Assembly: GCA_946615965.1 (NCBI GenBank)
Contig: CAMOIC010000010.1
Location: forward strand, 1 to 41,124
DNA: 41,124 bases
Direction of reading: 5' to 3'
Origin: UBA3700 sp002372775
GTDB taxonomy: Bacteria; Bacillota; Clostridia; Christensenellales; UBA3700
Positions 6,694 to 14,153 of the stretch are shown piece after piece. Under the pieces are notes generated by a model. It was not told the DNA's origin and did not search any database. It saw only the letters and a list, made by a program, of their open reading frames with translations. The position numbers and the translations under genes were made by a program. Every line of letters begins with the position of its first letter. The first letter of the stretch is position 1.

Positions 6694-8172
6694 ATGGCAA
6701 ACAAAGGTTATTTAAAAAGTGGAGCTTTAGCTCTAGTTTTAGTTCTAGCATTAGTTATGATGCTAGGTTTCGTAGTAAGTATGTCTATCTCAACTGTTGA
6801 AGCAAGAAATCTTCCAGAATGGGTATTAGACACAGATTTAGTATATAATAGTTTATACTATAGACCAGTTGATGGCGGTGTAATGATTGTTTATGCAACT
6901 AGTTCTGCTACAAATGTAGTTCCTGCACAAATCGATGGACAAGATGTAGTAGCTATAGGTGCGAATGCGTTCTCAAATGCATCATATAGTTCTAGTGTAA
7001 AAGCTCGTTTAGAGATTCAAGGTCAAGTATCTTATATTGGTGAAAATGCTTTTTCAGGATTAAATGCATCATGTAATTTAATTTTAGCTGGTGATACAGC
7101 AGGTTTTGATGCTAATTGGAATTCTCAAAATGCTCCATATATCACAAATGCTATATTTGCTGATACAGTTAATGGAAATGGACAAACTTATAAGTATCTA
7201 GTTTCATTTGAAAATGAAAATCTATTCAATAGAGAAAATGCAGCTTCAAATGTAATGTTCTCATGTTCTTTCAAGAATGGTTATTATCAAGTTGGTTTAA
7301 GTTTTACTCAAGATGATCCAAACACAGGATATCGTCATTTATCTGATATCCCAACAGGAGAAGGTACTTTATATGTCATTTATAGACAAAACCAAGGTGG
7401 CGGTAGCCAATCTTGTGTTGCAGAAGGAACATTAGTTACATTAGCTGATGGTTCACAAGTTGCTGTTGAATCATTAACAGGTTCTGAAGAATTATTAGTA
7501 TGGGATATGTTCAATGGAACATATGCATCTGCTCCTATCTTATTTATTGATAAGGATGAAGAAGCAACATATGAAATTATTGAATTAACTTTCTCAGACA
7601 ACACAGTTGTTAAGGTTATTTCTGAACATGCTTTCTTTGATGTTGATGCTCAAGAATATGTATTCTTAAGAGAAGATGCTGCAAAGTATGTTGGACATAC
7701 ATTTAATAAGGGTGATGTAAATGTTGAACTTGTAAACGTAAATGTTTATGAAGAAGTTACAACAACATATAGCCCAGTAACAAGCGGCGCATTATGCTAC
7801 TACGTAAATGGTATGTTATCTATGCCAGGAAACACAGAAGCTTTCGTTAATATTTTCACTGTTGAAAATATGAAGGTTAATGCTGAAGCTATGGCTGCAG
7901 ATATCGCTGCATATGGTTTATATACATATGAAGAATTCTGCGCTGAAGTTGTAGAAGTACCAGTAGAAGTATTTGAAGCTTTCAACGGACAATACTTAAA
8001 GGTTTCTATGGCAAAGGGATTAACAACAAAGGATGAAATCAAGTCATTATTTGATAGATACAATTCATTCTTAGTTGAAGAACCAGTAGAAGTAAGTGTA
8101 TTTGAACAAGTAGTAAACGCAATTAAGTCTGCTATTGATTCAGTATTAAAGTTCTTTGGTTTAAGAAAATAA
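6694..8172 (+). CDS. Secreted protein with LRR-like region and Hint (hedgehog/intein) domain
   Basis: 492 residues from the ATG at 6694; a GTG at 6649 would only add a Lys-rich stretch ahead of the signal peptide. Residues 1-38 form a signal peptide ending near VEA. Residues 80-130 contain two segments (VVAIGANAFSN, VSYIGENAFSG) typical of BspA-like LRR_5 repeats. After a GGGS linker, Cys241 opens a Hint domain: CVAEGTLVTLADGSQVAVESL, an internal SEHAFF (His312) in place of the TxxH block, and a last strand CYYVNGML (about 368-375). The C-terminal His-Asn of true inteins is missing, so C-terminal cleavage is unlikely; an N-S acyl shift could still occur. The C-terminus ends in an amphipathic helix. 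Ribosome binding site weak. A terminator follows, so it is monocistronic. Confidence 0.75.
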   Translation: MANKGYLKSGALALVLVLALVMMLGFVVSMSISTVEARNLPEWVLDTDLVYNSLYYRPVDGGVMIVYATSSATNVVPAQIDGQDVVAIGANAFSNASYSSSVKARLEIQGQVSYIGENAFSGLNASCNLILAGDTAGFDANWNSQNAPYITNAIFADTVNGNGQTYKYLVSFENENLFNRENAASNVMFSCSFKNGYYQVGLSFTQDDPNTGYRHLSDIPTGEGTLYVIYRQNQGGGSQSCVAEGTLVTLADGSQVAVESLTGSEELLVWDMFNGTYASAPILFIDKDEEATYEIIELTFSDNTVVKVISEHAFFDVDAQEYVFLREDAAKYVGHTFNKGDVNVELVNVNVYEEVTTTYSPVTSGALCYYVNGMLSMPGNTEAFVNIFTVENMKVNAEAMAADIAAYGLYTYEEFCAEVVEVPVEVFEAFNGQYLKVSMAKGLTTKDEIKSLFDRYNSFLVEEPVEVSVFEQVVNAIKSAIDSVLKFFGLRK

Positions 8173-8202
8173 CAATTAACACGCGTTTTTAACTAGATAG
8201 TG

Positions 8203-8229
8203 AAAGGCAGCTGTTATGGCTGCCTTTTT
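8203..8229 (+). terminator. Intrinsic terminator after the Hint-protein gene
   Basis: AAAGGCAGC (8203-8211) pairs perfectly with GCTGCCTTT (8219-8227) around a 7-base loop and runs into five T. Confidence 0.93.
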
Positions 8230-8254
8230 GCTTTTGTATAAGCCAATTTAGACC

Positions 8255-8268
8255 TACGCGTGCGCGCG
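8255..8268. other. Alternating pyrimidine-purine CG tract in gene-free DNA
   Basis: TACGCGTGCGCGCG stands in otherwise very AT-rich DNA and is followed by a TA-alternating run. GACCTA (8251-8256) and TAGGTC (8297-8302) flank it as an inverted repeat. The gap 8230-8440 has no gene. A TATAAT at 8380-8385 has no -35 partner. The role of the tract is unknown. Confidence 0.4.
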
Positions 8269-8440
8269 AATCAATACAATATATATATTTAAAAATTAGG
8301 TCAAAAATAGGCAAAAAATTAAGGCGAAACGCGAGAGTAAATAACAATACTTTTTACGGCGCTTTGAAAGTCTTGGACATATAATTTATAACAAAAATGT
8401 AAAATTTTCAACGATTTTACAAAAACTTTACAATATTTGT

Positions 8441-8470
8441 TTGCGTAAAAATTGCCTACCTATATATAAT
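8441..8470 (+). promoter_or_regulatory. Promoter of the S10 ribosomal operon
   Basis: TTGCGT (8441-8446), an 18-base spacer and TATAAT (8465-8470). The predicted start is near 8477, which gives a leader of about 185 bases before rpsJ. Confidence 0.75.
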
Positions 8471-8476
8471 AATCGA

Positions 8477-8661
8477 GCACTGACCGGAAGGGATGAAGTG
8501 GGAGGTTACTGCCGTCGAGCAGAGAACTCACATGGACAAGAGTCCGGAAAAATCGGGCGACTAACGGGTGAACGAGAGTTCATTTTTTAAAAAGGTCAGG
8601 GCGAAACACTCGGCAGAGTGAAAAGAAAAATAAATAGTTAGGAAAAAAGGAGAACACAAAA
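8477..8661 (+). promoter_or_regulatory. Structured 5' leader of the S10 operon, likely r-protein autoregulatory
   Basis: The leader is G-rich and structured, unlike the surrounding spacers. CTGACC (8480-8485) pairs with GGTCAG (8594-8599) and closes a ~120-base domain. Inside are the hairpins GGAC-AAGA-GTCC (8534-8545) and TGAAC-GAGA-GTTCA (8569-8582), the latter followed by six T. Outside is CACTC-GGCA-GAGTG (8607-8620). In E. coli and, by report, Bacillota, the S10 leader is the site of feedback by L4, encoded here as the third gene. L4 as the ligand is an inference. Confidence 0.65.
8569..8588 (+). terminator. Candidate attenuator in the S10 leader
   Basis: A 5-bp stem with a GAGA tetraloop, extendable by G-U pairs, leads straight into six T. 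It is too weak to stop all transcription, as expected for a regulated attenuator. Confidence 0.5.
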
Positions 8662-8967
8662 ATGGCAGGAAGAGTAAGAATCAAGTTAAGAGCTTATGAT
8701 CACAACTTAATCGACGTAGCAGCAGAAAAGATCGTAGAAACAGTTAAGAGAAGCGGAGTACAAGTATCAGGTCCAATTCCACTACCTACAGATAAAGAAG
8801 TTGTTACTATCTTAAGAGCTGTACATAAATATAAGGACAGCAGAGAACAATTCGAATTAAGAACACATAAGAGATTAATCGATATTTACAATCCATCAAA
8901 GAAGGCTATCGAAGCTTTAACAAAAGTAGATATCCCAGCTGGTGTAGATATTAAGATTAAATTATAA
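8662..8967 (+). CDS. rpsJ: Ribosomal protein S10
   Basis: 101 residues, full length. It starts AGRVRIKLRAYDHNLID and contains the conserved THKRLIDIYNPS segment. It binds 16S rRNA in the 30S head and, as NusE, takes part in antitermination of rRNA operons. First gene of the supercluster; tuf/fus do not precede it, so the str operon lies elsewhere. The ribosome binding site AAAGGAG is 9 bases upstream. An 82-base gap containing a hairpin separates it from rplC, the largest gap within the S10-spc part. Confidence 0.98.
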   Translation: MAGRVRIKLRAYDHNLIDVAAEKIVETVKRSGVQVSGPIPLPTDKEVVTILRAVHKYKDSREQFELRTHKRLIDIYNPSKKAIEALTKVDIPAGVDIKIKL

Positions 8968-8996
8968 TTTTTAAACAAATAAAAAGACAATAATTA

Positions 8997-9017
8997 GTTA
9001 CTGCTTGTAGCGGTAAC
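8997..9017 (+). other. Hairpin between rpsJ and rplC
   Basis: GTTACTGC (8997-9004) pairs with GCGGTAAC (9010-9017), one G-U pair, loop TTGTA. No T-run follows, so it is not a terminator. It may be an mRNA processing or stability element. Confidence 0.5.
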
Positions 9018-9049
9018 GGAAATAAAATTTAGGAGGGTGAACTTTATCT

Positions 9050-9679
9050 ATGAATAAAGCAATCATTGGAAAGAAATTAGGAATGAGCCAAATCTTTACA
9101 GCTGATGGTTTAGTTGTACCTGTAACAGTAGTTGAAGCAGGTCCATGTCCAGTTGTACAAAAGAAGACTCAAGAGAAAGACGGCTACAACGCTTTACAAG
9201 TTGCATTTGGCGACATCAAAGTAAAGAACGTTTCAAAGCCAGTATTAGGCCAATTCAAGAAGGCTAACGTTGAACCAAAGAGAGTTCTTAAGGAACTTCC
9301 TATCGAAAACGTTGCAGATTATGAAATTGGACAAGAAATTAACGCTAGCATCTTTGCTGAAGGCGACCATGTTGATGTAGTTGGTACATCTAAAGGTAAG
9401 GGCTTCGCTGGTGCAGTTAAGAGATGGAACCACCACATTGGTCCTAAGGCCCATGGTTCTGGTTACCACAGAGGCGTTGGTTCTATGAGCGCTAACTCAT
9501 CACCATCAAGAGTTTTCAAGAACAAGAAGATGGCTGGTCATTTAGGTAATGAAAGAGTTACAGTTCAAAATTTAACAGTTGCAAAAGTCGATGCAGCACG
9601 TAACTTGCTTTTAATCAAAGGTGCAATCCCTGGTGCTAAGGGCGGTATCGTTGTAGTTAAGCAAAGCGTAAAGGCTTAA
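9050..9679 (+). CDS. rplC: Ribosomal protein L3
   Basis: 209 residues, the usual length. It opens with AIIGKKLGMSQIF and contains the extended-loop region HHIGPKAHGSGYHRGVGSMSA, which reaches toward the peptidyl-transferase centre of 23S rRNA. An early assembly protein of the 50S subunit. The ATG follows TAGGAGG at a rather long distance (about 12 bases). The gene ends ten bases before rplD, with which it shares the transcript. Confidence 0.98.
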   Translation: MNKAIIGKKLGMSQIFTADGLVVPVTVVEAGPCPVVQKKTQEKDGYNALQVAFGDIKVKNVSKPVLGQFKKANVEPKRVLKELPIENVADYEIGQEINASIFAEGDHVDVVGTSKGKGFAGAVKRWNHHIGPKAHGSGYHRGVGSMSANSSPSRVFKNKKMAGHLGNERVTVQNLTVAKVDAARNLLLIKGAIPGAKGGIVVVKQSVKA

Positions 9680-9689
9680 GGAGTGACTT

Positions 9690-10313
9690 ATGAAGATTGA
9701 TGTATTTGATATGAACGGCAAAAATTTAAATAAGCCAATGGAATTAAATGAAGCTGTATTCGGACAAGAATATAACGAATCATTAGTTCATCAAGTAGTT
9801 GTTGCTCAACTTGCTAATAAGAGACAAGGAACAAAGAGCACATTAACAAGAACAGAAGTAAGCGGAGGCGGAAAGAAGCCTTGGAGACAAAAGGGTACTG
9901 GTCGTGCTAGACAAGGTAGTATCAGAGCTCCACAATGGACAGGTGGTGGTGTTGTATTTGCACCAAAGCCAAGAGACTTCGCTCAAAAGATTAACAAGAA
10001 GATGAAGATCGCTGCTACAATTAGCGCTTTAAGTGCTAAGGTTGCTGATTCAAATCTTATCGTTGTTAATGATATTAAGTTAGAAGAAGCAAAGACAAAG
10101 CTAGTTGCTAACATGCTAAAGAGCTTAAACGTTGAAAGTTCAGTACTAGTAGTTGTAGCAAATGATGATGCTGCAGTATTAAGAGCTAGCGCAAACATTC
10201 CTAACGTTACAGTTGTAAATGCAGATTTAGTTAACGTATATGACTTAGCTGCAAACGTTAAGTTAATTGCTACTGTTGATGCTATTAAGAAACTTGAGGA
10301 GGTATATGCATAA
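9690..10313 (+). CDS. rplD: Ribosomal protein L4
   Basis: 207 residues. The conserved basic extended loop (RQGTKSTLTRTEVSGGGKKP ... GTGRARQGSIRAPQ, about residues 48-80) lines the exit tunnel. In several bacteria free L4 represses the S10 operon by binding the mRNA leader; here the structured leader at 8477-8661 is the likely target. The stop codon overlaps the rplW start (TAATG). Confidence 0.98.
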   Translation: MKIDVFDMNGKNLNKPMELNEAVFGQEYNESLVHQVVVAQLANKRQGTKSTLTRTEVSGGGKKPWRQKGTGRARQGSIRAPQWTGGGVVFAPKPRDFAQKINKKMKIAATISALSAKVADSNLIVVNDIKLEEAKTKLVANMLKSLNVESSVLVVVANDDAAVLRASANIPNVTVVNADLVNVYDLAANVKLIATVDAIKKLEEVYA

Positions 10314-10603
10314 TGAAAAACTATGACATTATCGTAAGCCCAGTATTAACAGAAAAGAGCTATGATGGCATTGCATCAAAGAAGTATACATTCAAAGTTG
10401 CTTTAAATGCTACAAAGACACAAATTAAGACTGCTATAGAAGATATCTTCGGTGTTAAGGTTGCTAAGGTTAACACAGTTAGCGTTAACGGTAAGAAGAA
10501 GAGAATGGGTAGATCAGAAGGTTATACTTCAGACTACAAGAAGGCAGTTGTATTCCTTACAGAAGATAGTAAGGCAATCGAGTTCTTCGAGAGCTTAGCG
10601 TAG
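10313..10603 (+). CDS. rplW: Ribosomal protein L23
   Basis: 96 residues. The opening DIIVSPVLTEKSY and the later VNTVSVNGKKKRMGR segment are diagnostic. L23 sits at the tunnel exit and docks trigger factor and SRP. Start overlaps the L4 stop by one base, with GAGG upstream inside rplD; translationally coupled. Confidence 0.98.
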   Translation: MKNYDIIVSPVLTEKSYDGIASKKYTFKVALNATKTQIKTAIEDIFGVKVAKVNTVSVNGKKKRMGRSEGYTSDYKKAVVFLTEDSKAIEFFESLA

Positions 10604-10616
10604 GAGGAAATAGAAA

Positions 10617-11441
10617 ATGGCTATTAAGAAATTTAAACCAACATCTCCTGCTCGTCGTTTTATGACAGTTTCTACATTCAGTGAAATTACAAAGACTGAA
10701 CCAGAAAAGAGCTTATTAGAATCAATAAATAAGACAGGTGGTAGAAACAACAAGGGTAGAATTACTGTTAGACACATCGGTGGTGGAAACAGAACAAAGT
10801 ATAGAATTATTGACTTTAAGAGAAATAAGGACAATATTCCAGCAAAAGTTGCAGGTATCGAATACGATCCAAACAGAACAGCAAACATTGCTTTATTAGT
10901 ATATGCTGATGGTGAAAAGAGATATATCTTAGCTCCAGTTGGCTTACAAGTTGGTGATGTTGTTATGTCTGGCGCAAATGCTGATATCAAAGTAGGTAAC
11001 AACTTACCATTCACAAACATCCCAGTTGGTACTTTAGTTCACAATATCGAAATGAACTTAGGTAAGGGTGGTCAATTAGTTAGATCAGCTGGTTTAGCTG
11101 CTCAATTAATGGCTAAGGAAGGCAAGTATGCTACTTTAAGATTACCATCAGGCGAAATGAGATACGTTCCAGTTGAATGTAGAGCTACAATCGGTCAAGT
11201 TGGTAATACAGACCATGAAATTGTTTCACTAGGTAAAGCTGGTAAGACAAGACACATGGGTGTTAGACCTACAGTTAGAGGTCTTGTTATGAACCCAGTA
11301 GATCACCCACACGGTGGTGGTGAAGGTAAGGCTCCTATCGGTATGGCTAGCCCAGTTACTCCTTGGGGTGTTCCAACTCTTGGTCATAAGACAAGAAATA
11401 AGAAGAAGTCTAACAAGATGATTGTTAAGCGTATTAACTAG
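10617..11441 (+). CDS. rplB: Ribosomal protein L2
   Basis: 274 residues, typical length. It starts AIKKFKPTSPARRFM and contains the highly conserved MNPVDHPHGGGEG near residue 225, with the histidine that lies by the peptidyl-transferase centre. A core 23S rRNA-binding protein needed for subunit association. AGGAGG precedes the ATG and the gene is 12 bases before rpsS. Confidence 0.99.
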   Translation: MAIKKFKPTSPARRFMTVSTFSEITKTEPEKSLLESINKTGGRNNKGRITVRHIGGGNRTKYRIIDFKRNKDNIPAKVAGIEYDPNRTANIALLVYADGEKRYILAPVGLQVGDVVMSGANADIKVGNNLPFTNIPVGTLVHNIEMNLGKGGQLVRSAGLAAQLMAKEGKYATLRLPSGEMRYVPVECRATIGQVGNTDHEIVSLGKAGKTRHMGVRPTVRGLVMNPVDHPHGGGEGKAPIGMASPVTPWGVPTLGHKTRNKKKSNKMIVKRIN

Positions 11442-11452
11442 GAGGAATAGAA

Positions 11453-11731
11453 ATGAGTAGATCATTAAAGAAAGGACCTTTCTGTGAAGAAAGATTACTA
11501 AATAGAGTTAGAGAAATGAATAAAGGCAATGACAAGCATGCTATCAAGACTTGGTCAAGATCTTCTACAATCTATCCTGATATGATTGGACATACAATCG
11601 CTGTTCATGACGGAAGAAAGCATGTTCCAGTATATATTACAGAAGAAATGGTAGGCTGCAAGCTTGGTGAATTTGCACCAACACGTACATTCAAGGGACA
11701 CGGTGGCGAAAAGACCACTGGTGCTAAATAG
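11453..11731 (+). CDS. rpsS: Ribosomal protein S19
   Basis: 92 residues. It starts SRSLKKGPFCEERL and contains IYPDMIGHTIAVHDGRKHVPVYI and the C-terminal FAPTRTFKGH, all family hallmarks. It binds the head of the 30S subunit with S13. Good GGAGG ribosome binding site. Confidence 0.99.
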   Translation: MSRSLKKGPFCEERLLNRVREMNKGNDKHAIKTWSRSSTIYPDMIGHTIAVHDGRKHVPVYITEEMVGCKLGEFAPTRTFKGHGGEKTTGAK

Positions 11732-11741
11732 GAGGTAAAGT

Positions 11742-12131
11742 ATGGCTACAAGAATTAAAGAAAAAGCTATCGCTAGAGCTGAAAGTGCTGATAAGAGACC
11801 AAGTGCTACAGCTAAATATATTAGAATATCTCCAGATAAGGTACGTATCGTATTAGATATTATCAGAGGACAAAAATACACAGATGCTTTAGCTATTTTA
11901 AAGGCAACACCTAAGGCTGCATCTGAACCACTTGTTAAACTTCTAAATTCAGCTGCTGCAAATGCAGAAAACAATTTAGGTAAGAACAAGAATGACTTAT
12001 ACGTTGCAGAATGTTTTGCAAACGCTGGCCCAATTCTTAAGAGAATGAGAGCTAGAGCAAAGGGTTCTGGTGCTAGAATCAACAAGCGTACAAGTCACAT
12101 CACTATCATCTTAGATGAAGTGGCTGATTAA
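11742..12131 (+). CDS. rplV: Ribosomal protein L22
   Basis: 129 residues; about 15 more than B. subtilis L22, because of an N-terminal extension of charged residues before the conserved AKYIRISPDKVR. The tunnel-lining beta-hairpin is visible as GPILKRMRARAKGSGARINKRTSHITIIL. This loop is where macrolide resistance changes arise in other species. The ribosome binding site GGAGG precedes the ATG. Confidence 0.97.
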   Translation: MATRIKEKAIARAESADKRPSATAKYIRISPDKVRIVLDIIRGQKYTDALAILKATPKAASEPLVKLLNSAAANAENNLGKNKNDLYVAECFANAGPILKRMRARAKGSGARINKRTSHITIILDEVAD

Positions 12132-12145
12132 TTAGGAGGTATCAA

Positions 12146-12850
12146 ATGGGACAAAAAGTTAACCCAGTCGGATTAAGAATCGGTGTCGTTAAAGATTGGA
12201 ACGCTAGATGGTTCGCTGATAAGAAGAACTTCTCTACATTCCTAGTTGAAGATAACAAGATTAGAAAGGCTATCAAGACTAAGTACTATGATGACAGCAT
12301 TTCATCTATCAAGATTGAAAGAAAGATTTCATCTACAAATAATAATGAATATAGTATTAATGTAACAATCTATACATCTAAGCCAAGCATTATGATCGGA
12401 AGCAACGGTGCAGGCGTTACAGAAATTCAAAAGTACGTTGAAAAGATCGTTCCAGGAAAGAAAGTTTCTATAACAATCGAAAACGTAGTAAAGCCTGAAG
12501 TAGATGCACAATTAGTTGCTGAATCAATTGCTCAACAATTAGAGAATAGAGTTCAATTCCGTCGTGCCATGAAGCAAGCTATCTCAAGAGCTATGAAGGG
12601 TAACGTTAAGGGAATTAAGACAATGGTTTCTGGTCGTCTAGATGGTGCTGAAATCGCTAGATCAGAAAGTTACCATGAAGGATCAATCCCTCTACAAACA
12701 TTAAGAGCTGAAATCGATTATGGATTTGCTGAAGCAAATACAACATTCGGTAAGATCGGTGTTAAGACTTGGATTTACAAGGGCGAAAAGCTTGGTAAGT
12801 TCAACTCTGTAGAGTCAAACAAAGGAGGTAACAACAATGTTAATGCCTAA
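12146..12850 (+). CDS. rpsC: Ribosomal protein S3
   Basis: 234 residues. It starts GQKVNPVGLRIGV. A KH domain with the expected GSNGAGV loop (residues 87-93; canonical GKGG is changed) follows, then the conserved GRLDGAEIARSE in the C-terminal half. It forms part of the mRNA entry pore helicase. The last 14 bases overlap rplP, whose ribosome binding site lies within this gene. Confidence 0.98.
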   Translation: MGQKVNPVGLRIGVVKDWNARWFADKKNFSTFLVEDNKIRKAIKTKYYDDSISSIKIERKISSTNNNEYSINVTIYTSKPSIMIGSNGAGVTEIQKYVEKIVPGKKVSITIENVVKPEVDAQLVAESIAQQLENRVQFRRAMKQAISRAMKGNVKGIKTMVSGRLDGAEIARSESYHEGSIPLQTLRAEIDYGFAEANTTFGKIGVKTWIYKGEKLGKFNSVESNKGGNNNVNA

Positions 12851-13274
12851 GAGAGTTAAGAGACGTCGTGTCTTCCGTGGAAGAATGACAGGTAAGGCTA
12901 ACAAGGGTAATAAGATAGCTTACGGTGAATATGGCCTAGTTGCTTTAGAACCAAGCTGGATTACATCAAACCAAATTGAAGCAGCCCGTATCGCGATGAC
13001 TCGTTATATTAAGAGAGGAGGACAAGTTTGGATCGATATCTTCCCTCACAAGCCAGTAACAAAGAAACCTGCTGAAACAAGAATGGGTTCAGGTAAGGGT
13101 TCAGTAGAATATTGGGTAGCCGTAGTTAAGCCAGGTAGAGTTATGTTCGAAATGGCTGGTATCCCAGAAGAACAAGCAAGAGAAGCATTAAGACTAGCAG
13201 CTAACAAATTACCATTAAAGTGTAAGTTTGTTAAGAAAGAAGCAGAGGAGGTAAATGAAGATGAAAGCAAGTAG
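12837..13274 (+). CDS. rplP: Ribosomal protein L16
   Basis: 145 residues, with start MLMPKRVKRRRVFRGRM. The ATG at 12837 follows GGAGG at 7 bases; the internal ATG at 12843 (MPKR) is the family's usual start and cannot be excluded. IKRGGQVWIDIFPHKPVTKKPAETRMGSGKG is diagnostic and contacts the A- and P-site tRNAs. It overlaps both rpsC and rpmC, with an acidic tail (EEVNEDESK) that carries the rpmC ribosome binding site. Confidence 0.97.
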   Translation: MLMPKRVKRRRVFRGRMTGKANKGNKIAYGEYGLVALEPSWITSNQIEAARIAMTRYIKRGGQVWIDIFPHKPVTKKPAETRMGSGKGSVEYWVAVVKPGRVMFEMAGIPEEQAREALRLAANKLPLKCKFVKKEAEEVNEDESK

Positions 13275-13494
13275 TTTTTTCGAAATGACAAATGAAGAAT
13301 TAAACGTTAAGTTGGCTTCTTTAAAAGAAGAATTATTCAATCTTCGTTTCCAAAACAAGGCTGGTCAACTTGAGAATCCAAAGCAAATCTCTAACGTTAA
13401 GAAAGATATTGCTAAGGTAAATACAATTATTCATCAAAGAGAACTTGGCATCTCTAAGGAGCCAACAAAGGCTGCTAAGAAAGCTGCTAAGTAA
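13261..13494 (+). CDS. rpmC: Ribosomal protein L29
   Basis: 77 residues from the ATG at 13261; a second ATG at 13255 would sit only a few bases from GAGGAGG (13245-13251), so 13261 is preferred and gives the family-like start MKASSFFEMTNEEL. The core LKEELFNLRFQ is diagnostic. A Lys/Ala tail (PTKAAKKAAK) is longer than in B. subtilis. L29 lies beside L23 at the tunnel exit. Confidence 0.95.
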   Translation: MKASSFFEMTNEELNVKLASLKEELFNLRFQNKAGQLENPKQISNVKKDIAKVNTIIHQRELGISKEPTKAAKKAAK

Positions 13495-13508
13495 TAAGGA
13501 GGAGTAAC

Positions 13509-13763
13509 ATGGAAAGAAATCTAAGAAAGAGCAGAGTCGGTATCGTCGTTAGCGATAAGATGGACAAGACAGTTGTCGTTGCTATTAGAGAGCGTGTTAA
13601 GCATCCTCTATATGGCAAGATTGTTAACAAGACAAGAAAGCTAAAGGCTCATGATGAAAACAATGAATGTAAGATTGGTGATACAGTAAGTATCGCTGAA
13701 ACAAGACCTCTAAGCAAAGATAAGTGCTGGAGAGTAGTTGAAATTATTGAAAAGGCTAAGTAG
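13509..13763 (+). CDS. rpsQ: Ribosomal protein S17
   Basis: 84 residues. It contains GIVVSDKMDKTVVVAIRERVKHPLYGK and the later IGDTVSIAETRPLSKDK, conserved in the OB-fold S17 family. A primary 16S rRNA binder. AAGGAGGAG precedes the ATG. Confidence 0.98.
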   Translation: MERNLRKSRVGIVVSDKMDKTVVVAIRERVKHPLYGKIVNKTRKLKAHDENNECKIGDTVSIAETRPLSKDKCWRVVEIIEKAK

Positions 13764-13775
13764 GAGGAACACACA

Positions 13776-14144
13776 ATGATACAAGCAGAAACAAGATTAG
13801 TTGTTGCAGATAATTCTGGTGCAAAAGAATTAAAGTGTATTAGAGTGATGGGTGGTTCTTTCAGAAGAAGTGGTAATATCGGTGATGTTATCGTTGCTGC
13901 TGTAGAATCAGCTATTCCTGGTGGCGTTGTTAAGAAGGGCGACGTTGTTAAGGCTGTTATCGTTAGAACAACATATGGTGTTAATAGACCAGATGGTTCT
14001 CATATCAGATTTGACGACAATGCTGCTGTTATTATTGATAACCAAAAGCAACCAAAGGGTACTCGTATTTTTGGACCTATCGCAAGAGAACTTAGAGAAA
14101 AAGATTATATGAAGATCATTTCTCTAGCTCCAGAAGTTATATAG
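13776..14144 (+). CDS. rplN: Ribosomal protein L14
   Basis: 122 residues, the exact usual length. It starts IQAETRLVVADNSGAKELKC, with GPIARELREKDYMKIISLAPEV at the C-terminus. It forms an intersubunit bridge with 16S rRNA and is where the silencing factor RsfS binds. GGAGG ribosome binding site; first gene of the classical spc segment, with no promoter visible. Confidence 0.99.
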   Translation: MIQAETRLVVADNSGAKELKCIRVMGGSFRRSGNIGDVIVAAVESAIPGGVVKKGDVVKAVIVRTTYGVNRPDGSHIRFDDNAAVIIDNQKQPKGTRIFGPIARELREKDYMKIISLAPEVI

Positions 14145-14153
14145 GAGGGCAAC

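Noticed and set aside
8380..8385. TATAAT as an additional S10 promoter
   Set aside because: No -35 element at 16-18 bases; the TTGAAA at 8364 is too close and TTTACG at 8353 too far.
10595..11020. 141-codon minus-strand frame opposite rplB
   Set aside because: It lies wholly antisense to a clear ribosomal gene, has no ribosome binding site, and its composition mirrors the sense codons.
11555..12085. 176-codon minus-strand frame opposite rpsS and rplV
   Set aside because: It spans two real genes and their spacer in antisense; no recognisable protein features beyond hydrophobicity derived from complementing Lys/Ala codons.
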